This document shows positions 12,901 to 23,600 of a stretch of DNA of 64,000 bases, in pieces. The position numbers and the translations under genes were made by a program. The DNA comes from Terebella lapidaria. Lineage: Eukaryota; Annelida; Polychaeta; Terebellida; Terebellidae. The stretch covers positions 6,944,001 to 7,008,000 of the forward strand of contig OX424560.1 of NCBI GenBank assembly GCA_949152475.1, given 5' to 3'. Numbering within the stretch: the first letter of the stretch is position 1; each line of letters begins with the position of its first letter. The notes below the pieces were generated by a model, which was not told the DNA's origin, ran no database searches, and worked only from the letters and a program-made list of their open reading frames with translations.

Positions 12901-13845
12901 GACCATTAATAGTGATTTACATGCACTTATCACCATATCACTAGGTTAAATGACCCAAAAGGTGATATATTTCACCGACTCCGAGCGAGCATCGTGTTTA
13001 TTGTTGTTTAATATATCCAAGAATTTGAAATGATCAATCTTGGCACTATTTATATGAAATAATGATTATGTTCTGAGTTTGATATATGGAAATAGAATTG
13101 CTTGTACCATCAATCTGGCCCCCTTTAGGATTTATATGCATATCAGTCGCACCACGCAGGAAATATGATTTTCGCAGGTGTCATTGTCAGCCATGTTGAA
13201 TTTTGAGGCAACCATCTGTCACATCTGTACTCAGCAATGACATCATTGGATTCCTCAGTATCAAAAACATAGTTATAGACACCAAAATCATGTCTCTATC
13301 TGCAATAGAAGCTGTGTTATAGCCCAAAACATGATTTAGAATTTTCGACGGCGGCCATTTTGAAAAAGGTCAATTTGAGTGGGATCCCTTGTTCTGACGA
13401 CGTGGTTCCCATTAACGTAGTCCGCTACAAACAGTGAGGTAACGGAGAGTCAACATTTAAAAGTCATTTCTTGAATATTATCTCTTCAAAATGACATTAT
13501 TTTATAGAGTAAATGATTAGCATCCTAATACTGAAAAGAAAATAGGGGGTCACCGTGCTCGTTTCTTCTACATATTCGATCAAAATCACACATATTTACC
13601 TAAAATGACATAAATTTTTTAGTTTTAGGATGCTGAACTGTTACTCTATAAAATATATCATTTTGAAGCTTTAGATTTTGTTGATCGAGTATTTATTTTT
13701 TTTTACAAAACCCTTTGACCCCCTTCCCTCACTGTTTGGAGCGGACTACCTTAAATTCGGATTCAGCATACCCACAAACCCCCAGGGACGAGTTTTCATA
13801 CTTTCTGCCAGCATTGAGCATCTTTTTCACATATCTGCCTGACTA
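9990..13845. repeat. Large palindromic element, ~1.2 kb inverted arms
   Basis: Left arm (about 9990-11165) and right arm (about 12370-13845) are inverted copies of one another. Shared marks are GATGCTCAATGCTGGCAGAA at the tips, then GTATGCTGA, GACGACGTGG, AAAATCATGTTTTGG and ATATGCATATAAATCCT. The centre carries a further repeated module (about 11290-11540 and 11625-11860 direct, 12010-12270 inverted) marked by GTCCAGCTGG and CGAACGAGGTCAAC. The right arm is longer because a TTAA-flanked MITE sits in it. A 90-residue frame occurs in both arms (10551-10823 + and 12664-12936 -), but that follows from arm identity. Class unknown. Confidence 0.65.
13416..13750. mobile_element. 335-bp MITE with TTAA target duplication
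   Basis: The ends are 24-bp near-perfect inverted repeats: left CGTAGTCCGCTACAAACAGT, right (reverse-complemented) GGTAGTCCGCTCCAAACAGT, both continuing GAGG. TTAA flanks both sides (13412-13415 and 13751-13754). The other arm of the surrounding palindrome keeps the empty site, with one TTAA at 10082-10085. TTAA duplications are typical of piggyBac and Kolobok families; which one cannot be told without coding sequence. Confidence 0.8.
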
Positions 13846-14514
13846 CTATTTTTTTATCTTCTTAAGATCACGTTCATTCTACTCAACTATAAATACGGCA
13901 AGCTTCAAGCGTGTGTCTGTGGAAAGTTGCAAGTGTGTCTCACCTTGCAGGTGTCATGTTGTGATTGGCTGGAAGTGATGTATTTACCACGACGGAATGT
14001 AACTGTATGTAGATGAAGTGTTAACTTGAAGGCATATGAGTGGGAGGTAAGTACATTGGCTGTGTTGTGTAAGTGGGAACATGTATGTCGTGTACAGTGT
14101 CTGTGATGGGAGGTTAAGCTAACGGAAAACATTCAATAATGTTACCAAATAATTTCCGTGATGAAATTGGATAATTTTATAACACTTAACATCAGTCGAG
14201 TTATTGTATGAGTTCGAATGCCAAATGAACATCAAGATTAATGTAATAAATTAATGTTGTTGAAACTGTACTATTGCACAGTCCCGGCAGTAATATTCAA
14301 CGGTGGAAAATAATTAAGAATAAGGATGACAATCGTGCTTATTATGAAGGCATGTGATGGCTCATAAGTTCGCTATCACATGAATACAATCCATATGCGT
14401 TATTTAATGGAGCAAATTGTTACATTTCTGTGGGACTCTGCTGTCCAACTCCATATTTGAACATTTGCATTCTCAAATTTTCGTGTTTGCTTCTCAGTGA
14501 GGAAACCTTACGAA

Positions 14515-14611
14515 ATGGAAGTAGATTTTGTAATAATTTTGTGTATCGCTTGTGAACTCACTTGTCCCATGCTGAGTTTGGCTTGGGATATCAATGGAAT
14601 ATTGCATTCAG
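14515..14611 (+). CDS. Exon 1: signal peptide
   Basis: Begins ATGGAAGTAGAT and encodes a hydrophobic leader ([15 protein letters not shown]) ending LHS, then one base of a split codon. The donor is CAG|GTCAGT at 14612. Phase 1 matches the SUEL exon acceptor. The bases just upstream, TTACGAA, are a modest initiation context. Confidence 0.7.
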
Positions 14612-17600
14612 GTCAGTGTATCTTTTCAATGTTTTATTCAGCTGTTTTAATTTTTTGAATCGGAGTTGAAAACAGCAAGGCCAAGGTCATAGAAAAGGAC
14701 TTCCATGATTTTACTATGACCAATTCCCCATCATTTGCTATGTGAACAATGTTCGTACGACCAAAATTACCTATTATTGCCCAAGATCGAAAATGTGAGA
14801 GTCATCAACTGAAATCACCGATTTGGGATATTTCAAGTAGTTGTAGTTCCACAATACTTGTAAAACCACTGACGATGCCAGAACTAATATTGTATGAAGC
14901 ATACACATGTATGAAACATGACTTGCAAATTCAGAGAGGTCAGCATCAAAATTCAGGTCATGTTCGAGAATAAGGTATAACGCGAAAACTCATAACAACT
15001 GAAGTTTTGAACGCACGTCGTGTTTGCTTTGATCCAACAAAATGCAGACAGCAGTTCATATTTGAGCAAAATACTGCAAATCACACGGATAATTCCCTCC
15101 ATTGTAGAATACTATTCTTAACATATACTATATTCTTAACATATACTATTCTTAACCCTAAAGCCACTTCCTGTGGACCACGCAAGATCAAAACAACTTG
15201 CAACAATAATGAACTGATCCTCATCAAATCAGCATGGTTTGGCTTTACGAGGAACAACACGTGTGGTATCCCGTACCTGACCAGTCACCCTGGTGGCTGT
15301 AGGGATGACGTGGCAAATCCGGTGGAGAGGGTCTGTACAGGAAGACAGGACTGCCGGGACATGCCACCTCTAGAGAGTGAACAGTGTCAAACAAATGGCC
15401 TTGGCTTGTATTTGCAGGTCGACTATCAATGCTTCCCAGGTATAAAGATTAGGCACTCATTCATGATTACAATAGTTAACTATATATACACCCTTTTCGA
15501 TGACGTCACGAAATCACCTCGTTTTGGGTGCGCCGCCATGTTGGAGGACACCGACGCCAGCATGGCTGCCGCCAAAATTTCTGCTCCGGCGAGGTCTGCG
15601 TATTTTGAGTCGTTAAGCAAAGCAGATCAATCGTTCTACGAATCTAAACTGACTTCAATAGATGGTGTAGACCCATATTGTATGAAAAAGAGTGAATGTC
15701 AGTGCGAACCAGAGGCTTTTCCGGATGTGAGTTACGGCGACATCGTGAACTACCTGGTGTTATCGCCCACCCCCCTCTATACTGCCGACCAAATGAAAGC
15801 GTATAAGGGCTTGGAAAGCCACAACCAGTTCACCAGTGGTTGGGTCCGTGAGGTCATGGTGCATTGGCCAAAAGACAATGGCAACGTTGCTGTTATCATT
15901 GGAAAAGTAAGTTGAAGTTAAATCCCTAATAGAACTAATATGTGTACATCCATGTATTCACGTGACACAAAGCTATTAGTATTATAAAACAGTACTGTTG
16001 TGTTTAAGAGACAGCACGACTGGAGAAATTCACTGTCAGTCCTACCTCCTGTTCTACTTCAAAAATTCAAACTGAAATTTATTGAGCTCCCCTCAACGCA
16101 CAGGCATGAAACTCCGTAAAGTATCTCTATATGCCGTGTAAGATTATCATGATATAATTAAAAAAAATAAATAGATCTGTTATTATTCTCAAAATGTTGA
16201 ATTATTAACAATATCTTCAGGTACATCCTGCCTAAAAATTCACAAAGTATTGATTCTGAAAACATACTCACAATGTGAAATTGGAATCCTGCTGTAGCGC
16301 CCGAGTCTCAGATTATCCTAGGGCCCGGACGAGTTGAAGATTTCGGACGCGGGTACCCGTGTGGTTTGACCCTACCCGCCTGGATAACCCGTCCAAACAT
16401 AGATCAAAATTTGAATAGGATGGAGCAAATACGAGCAATTTGTAATGTCACGTAAGTGCTAGTCATCGATCTTTGACACATAACATATTTGTTTCGTCAG
16501 TGTTAAGTTTCAAGTTATGAGATCACATGATCTCCTGAAACGGCTTCCGATTTTTTCCGATGAATTTCTTGTCATTCTTGTGATTTTACTAGCGTTTATC
16601 GCAAATTTTCGATACTAAAACTATATCATTTTTTGTTCTCGGGTACCGGTAATTCGGGTACCCGTTGACTTGTCCGGGCCCTAGATTATCCATTGTTCAA
16701 CTGAGTGCTGCACATCTAAAGTGCAAAGTTGACACTATTGGTACTGTTGGTAAATTTGACAACAGTCCCCTAATTTGCACCTTCCCCCAACTGTGGCAGG
16801 ATACCCATTGTGCAGTGTGAGTAAATTTTTGGCATGAATATTTATCTGTGTCAAATTATATCATTATAATCTTCTACACAGCATATAGAAATATCTTGGG
16901 AAGTTTCAAGCATCTACAATGAGCGACTCTCAGAAATGTCAGATTTAAAATTTGAAGTAGACCACAACTCGCAGTGGAATTTTTCAGTCAGGCTGACATT
17001 TAACTGCATTCAGGTAATAATGTAATCATGGATCAAAGTATATATATAAGTAGAAAGTGTGTTTAAAATTAAACATCCCAAGTTTATTTGTATCTCTGGG
17101 CGATGAGTCGGAGATACTATTGTTTGGCCTTGTTTTGCAATGCGTCTGCATACTTAGGGGGTTTCTCATAATATACTACAGGTCACAATTTGGCTGAAAT
17201 CATTCCATAATTCTATGTAGGCATTTGTTAGGGGTAATTCTTAAAACCTGCTTAATTTCATAAGCGTCATACATCTTTTCACGATTTTATGATCAAATAT
17301 GGTAAAAAAAATATAAATGGATTTTGAGTGTTATTGTCTGCAGATAGGCAGATAAGGTATTAAACATTCACAGGCAGTCATATACAGAATTTGAATCTAT
17401 GACATTGATTTTGACCTTGGATCAAAGTCAACATGGTCAAATATTCTGCTTCAGTGTTTCTCCCAAATTTTGCTCTAATTGGTGTGTAATTTTGTAATAG
17501 CATTTAGTGGGGTTAGCTAATATTGTCATTTACAGATTTTGAAGTTTTGATGGGGTGCGAACATTTATTGAAGATTTTATGACAAACTATGGTGAGAAAT

Positions 17601-20600
17601 ATTTTAAAATGGCTGTGGAGTGTAATTGGTCAAAGATAGATTAGTATTTAACACTTACATGGAGCTATATTGGGGCTTCGAAAGGGTGAGCTTCATTGGA
17701 TGGAGGGGCTAAGGCGTTGCAGATAGAGTACATGTGTACTAGTATATTTTTTAGTACAAACATTTCCGTTCTTTCAGCAAATTGAACAATATAATGGATA
17801 CCATTTCATTGACTCTGAATATGTTCTGATATATCAATACTTGTTGCAGGTTCTGCATTCACAAAGCCTGAATGACACCCCAGCGAAAGGCTGGCTGATC
17901 GTACAGAAGGACGGCACGGTGGTGACGGCAAACTGTGATTGCAAGGCAGGGCAAAGTAGCACATGCACCCATATCTCCTCCATGCTGTTCTACATCGAAG
18001 CAGCAGTGCGAATCAGAGAGAACAAGACAGTCACACAGGAGAAAGCATACTGGTTGCTACCCCAAGGACTCAATAAACTGGAATACAAGCCTGTTTGTGA
18101 GATCGATTTTACCTCAGCTAAAACGAAGAAAAGCAAGCTTGACAGTATGATCTCATCAGATACAGTGCCAACTGATCCCAGCACACCAGAACCAAAACCA
18201 GTGAAGGCTCGTCGTACAGACGTATCTGACACTGATCTGGATGCCTTTCTGGAAAAGTTGAGTCTGACTGGGACTAGAAGTGCCATACTTAGCATCAGTG
18301 AGCCCCACAGTAACCAGTTCGTTCCAGTGCCCATGAAAACCCACATGCCTCAGCCCCTCACAGAACTCAAAGACGAGAAGTACCTGAGTATGAGCACAGA
18401 GGAACTTCTGGATACATGTGATAAGCTGGAGGTAGCTGTATCCCAAGAAGAGTCTGCAGCAGTGGAAGCCGAAACCAGAGCTCAAGCCAAATGTAAACTG
18501 TGGTTCCGTTACCGGGCTGGCCGCATCACTGCTTCAAGGATGAGAGCAGTATGCCACACAAAACTGGAACAACCGTCCAAGAGTCTTGTGAAGGCAATAT
18601 GTTACCCACAGGAAGTGGCTTTCACAAGCAGAGCAACAAACTGGGGATGTGACCACGAGAAGTTTGCTTTGTGTGATTTCAGTTCTCTTATGGAGAAAAA
18701 CCACAGTAATTTCAGCGTAGTTGAAAGTGGTCTGGTGATCAACCCGTCTTACCCGCACATTGGGGCTTCTCCCGATGGGGTCACACACTGTGATTGCTGT
18801 GGTTCTGGGCTGGTTGAGGTGAAGTGCCCTTACTGCATACGGGATGCGTCAGCAGAGGACCACCAGTGTCTGACTTCGGAGAAGAAACTCGACAGGAAAC
18901 ACAGCTATTTTTACCAGGTGCAAACACAGCTCTTCGTTTGCCAGAAAGAGTTCTGCGACTTAGTCATTTGGACAGAGAAGGGACTCCACTACGAGAGAGT
19001 GACACCCGATGATGTTTTCTGGAAGGACATCTTGAACACAGCCACATTGTTCTTCAGGAGAGTCATCCTGCCTGAGCTGGTCTGTAAACACACGACCGCT
19101 AAAGAGTTCAAGAGTCCTCGGCCGCTCGCAGAAAGAAATCCAAACCAGGACGCTTCTCAAGCTGCACGTCAAGCTGAAGATGCGACCGAACTTTGGTGTA
19201 AATGTCGAGATGTCTCTGCTGGGAGGATGATCGCTTGTGATGGCGAAAACTGTCCATATGTTTGGTTTCATTACAAATGTGTTGGAATCAAACGGAAACC
19301 ACGAGGAAAATGGTTTTGTTCAGAATGTAGGCAATAAATTGTCATGTCAACTGAGATTATTAGTTTGCAAAGTGTTCATGAAAAATTTAATTCATTTCAT
19401 TGTATGTAGGGCAATACACTTTGTTGAAAAATTGAGGAATACTGAGTATGTACACTTATTATTGAAATTTTTTCAACCCGATTGAATGCGAAACAGCTGA
19501 ATCAAGCCAATTGTTGTTTTGTGTGAATTCAGACACTGAAATAAATAACGTGTGCATTTGTATACATTAATGTGAGTTAGTGGCCAGTAGATTATTGATG
19601 TTTGCAGGACGTTTTGTTTACATTGGTGTACACTGTTGTTCAAACTCCTGTGTGATGAAATGTAAACATGTATCTCATGTATATAGCCTTGTATACATGT
19701 CCGATGGATTGCAAAAGTGTTCCATAGCAAAGAAAAGTAAACGGCATGTTTGCAGATACAGGGAAGGGGAAGGTAACTACTAAATCATGTTCATTACAAA
19801 TACATCAAAATCATGATTATGTTCTGAGTGCTGAATATGTTTTTTGTGAAATAAATGATCCAAGTCATGAGATACAGTAACATGTTGGGAGTTTATTTTT
19901 CACGATTAGGCACTGATTAATAGTAGTCAGAGCAATGACGCATGCAAATATAGCAGTAACACATTCGTATGATGTAGTATAGTACTAAAGTACTTTTATA
20001 ATAGGCCATTCACATTATGCACAAAAATTCACTTCAATTGAATGGAACAACAGAGGGTGACAAGTTTGTCAGTGAGCAAGCTACGTGGACCACTTTATCA
20101 ATTAATGTCATTTTGTCTTCGTCTGGAGACATCAAGTAGTCAATTGGGATAGGTCCATTCAAAATTTCATACCTCTGCCTTGCAACACCAATAACTCTTT
20201 CTACGTGGATCATGAAAGCTGGTATTTTTATCGTTGCACTCATCATACCCAGTGCATCTGCTAAATCGAACCCCTATCTGCAAGAACTACTTCACCTGGT
20301 AGGATATTATTCAAAAATCCACAGTTCTCGGTGAGATATTTATCACTAACTCTACCACCCCATGCCTTGGAAATGAAGCTTATCACACCTTGGGGGGTAA
20401 TTCCTATAAGAAACTTAATAGTATTATGGTGTTTGTACGAAGACCATGTTTGTGCACGAGCCATTAAATTTGATGGTCTGTCTATAAATACTTCAAAACA
20501 ATCTATTATACAAACAACCTTGCTTCCAAAATTCACTCTGAAACACATAGGCATTGTTTTAACCAGTTCTTCCCTTGAAGGCCACTTTACCAAACGTTTT

Positions 20601-23600
20601 AATTTATGATACAGCAATGTTACAATGTTAGAAAATATCTTGGAAGCTGTGGATGGAGAAATACAAAATCTATACCCGACATCTTTCAACGACAGATTGA
20701 GTCTCATCCGCATTAAACACAGAACAAGTTGTTGAAACTTTGACAAAGCACTCTTAGATGTCACAGTGATGTCAACACTCACAAAATTAAAAACTGTCAT
20801 CAAAACCTTGAAACTAGGGAGGCCAGTATAGAATTTAACATGGGATTCATCACTGCCAAAGAACTTCTCATTGAGTTGACGACTATCAATCTTTTCCTTC
20901 AGGGTGATGTTTTGCTGTGTCAGTCTGTTCAGCTCCTGCTCCATTTGGGAAATGTAGCTGCATGTCATCTCAGTCTGTGTACTTGTGGTAATGCTGCTGG
21001 TAGCTGCGGGTTCGGTGACCACCTCATGATCCACCAGGTTTTCCTCATGCAATGTGGAAATAATGATTTACAACCATGAAATCTCAAAAAGAAATAATTC
21101 CACAACAATTACCTTTATTACATGAAGTACTTTCAATACTATTAATAATAATTAATAATAATTTATTTTCTATAGCGTAAATCCACAGAGTGCTCTAAAA
21201 CGCTTTATGTGATGACATAGGATATTATGATTACATGGGATAGTATGATTAGACATTAAAATATTCATTGAACAAGTGTGCCTTGATTTGAGACTTGAAA
21301 AGTTCTAAATTGGGAGCAGTTCTTATACTGTGGGGAAGACTATTCCAGAGGCGTGGCCCTGCAAAACTGAAGGCACAGGTCTGAACAGCTGATGACCTTG
21401 TGAAGGGGATTTGGAGCAAGGACTGGTCACCGGAACGTAGTCCTCTAGCTGGCTCATATCTGTGGAGGAGTTCATGAAGGTACACCGGGGACTGATTGTT
21501 CACTGTCTTGTACACCAGAGTGAGGATCTTGAATTTGACCCTCTGCTCGACTGGCAGCCAGTGGAGGGATTTGAGCACCGGTGTAATGTGGTCCCTCCTC
21601 CCAGTTCCCGTGATCAGCCTTGCTGCAACATTCTGGACACGTTGTAACTTGTTAATCAGCACAGAAGGAGCCCCGCACAGGAGAGAGTTACAGTAGTCCA
21701 GCTTCGTTGTAATGAACGCATGGACTATGCGTTCAAGTGATGGACGGTCCAGGTTCCTCTTGATCTTGAAAATGTTGTGAACATGGGCATAGGCAGATTG
21801 ACAGACAGCTTGCACGTGCGCCTGCATGGACGTTGTGGAGTCCATCACGACACCAATGTTTCGAGCGCGGGAAGATGGAGCAACATGATGATCACCGATG
21901 TGGATGGACGGAGGTACTCTGGTGTGTGCAGATGACTTGGAAGAGATCATGAGAAACTCAGTCTTGTCACTGTTCATCTTTAGTTGGTGTTCTATCATCC
22001 ACTGTTGTACAGATGCAATACATTTCTCGATTTCGACAACAGCACAGTCAATTTCCTTGGGCTTGCATGTAAACCAGATCTGGGTGTCGTCTGCGTACAG
22101 GTGGTAACTTGTGTTTAGCTGTCGTAGGAGCTGTCCTAGAGATGCCGTGTAGATAGTAAAGAGGACCGGTCCTAAGACCGATCCCTGAGGCACCCCACAG
22201 TCCAAGGACATGGGATCAGACCTTGCCCCTTGGATTTGGATAGTCTGTTGGCGACTTTCCAGGTAGGACACGAACCACTGCAGCATGGTGCCGCCGATAC
22301 CAAGATGCTGAAGTGTGCTGGCAAGGAGCTGATGACTGACCGTGTCAAAAGCGGCCGATAAGTCCAAAAGGATGAATAGAACTACTTTCTGCTGGGCCAC
22401 AGCACACACAATGTCATTCCGGACACGGACAAGTGCAGTCTCGGTACTATGTCCCTGTCTGTATGCGGACTGGCAAGGTTCGAGTAGGTTGTGATCCTCC
22501 AGGTATGTGCTGAGTTGTGAGACTACAACCTTTTCAAGGACCTTGGAGACAAATGCCAAATTTGATACTGGGCGGAAATACTTCAGTATGTTGACATCGA
22601 GCGATGGTTTTTTTAACAGTGGTGTGACAAGTGCTTCCTTGTAACATGAAGGGAACACGCCACTCAGAAGAGATGCATTGACAATTGCTGTGATCACTGG
22701 TCCCACTTGATCCAGGACTGACTTCACCATTGACGTCGGCATCGGATCGAGGTCACAGGTCTTGCTTGCCATCGATGTTACTGTTTTTGTAAGTGAGCCC
22801 GTCGTGATTGCTTCAAAACTTGATATTATACTTGTGGATGGTAGGGATATAAGATCTTCTGTGCCTGACTGTCGTTGGATGGTATTTCTGATGTTGACGA
22901 CTTTCTCCACGAAGAACTCCCCGAACAGTGTACATAGTTCCAGTGGAGACTTGTTTGCTGGGAGGTCTTGGGTCTTCTTTTTGCCCAGCAGAGTGTTGAC
23001 CACGGAAAACAAGCGTTTGGTGTCGCCCTGATTCTCATCAATGACAGCCTTGTAGTGCGCCTGTTTTGCAAGGTCAATGAGTCTGTTCACTATGTCCCTT
23101 TTGGCCATATACATCTCTCTATGGACGGTAAGACCTGTCTTTCGCCAGAGCCTCTCGACCTGTCTCCGATGCTGTTTTGCTTCCCGTATGTTGCTGTCGT
23201 ACCAATCAGCCTCAGGTCTGACTGTGATGTTCTTGGTTTTGAGTGGTGCTAGAGTGTCAATTACTTTCCTCAGTTCTGTGTCGTACAGTAGTGTGAGTTC
23301 ATCCAAAGACAGATCTGACAAGTTGGATGAACACAAAGCAGAATTCTCAATCGCTGACGTCAGCATTTCACCCGTGATGGCCTTGTACCTCCTGTAGGAG
23401 ACTTGGCGTGTTGGGTGTGGAGGTTTCTGCAGGGTCAGATGAGTAAACACTGGGAAATGGTCGGGAAAACCATGGTCGGCAGGACTTGTGTCCAGTACAA
23501 GCATGTCGTGCGACCTGCTAAGCACTAAGTCCAGCGTGTGACCAAGTCTGTGGGTGCTGTTGTTGACGTGCTGTGTCAGGCCGTAGTAGCCGATGAGATC

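Noticed and set aside
10551-12936. A 90-residue frame present at 10551-10823 (+) and 12664-12936 (-), seemingly a conserved protein
   Set aside because: The two frames are the same DNA in the two arms of the palindrome. Similar frames follow from arm identity; no splice sites or family match support a gene.
17990-18485. Antisense frames of 109-118 codons opposite the YqaJ exon
   Set aside because: Shadows of the GC-balanced coding sequence; no family resemblance or splice logic.
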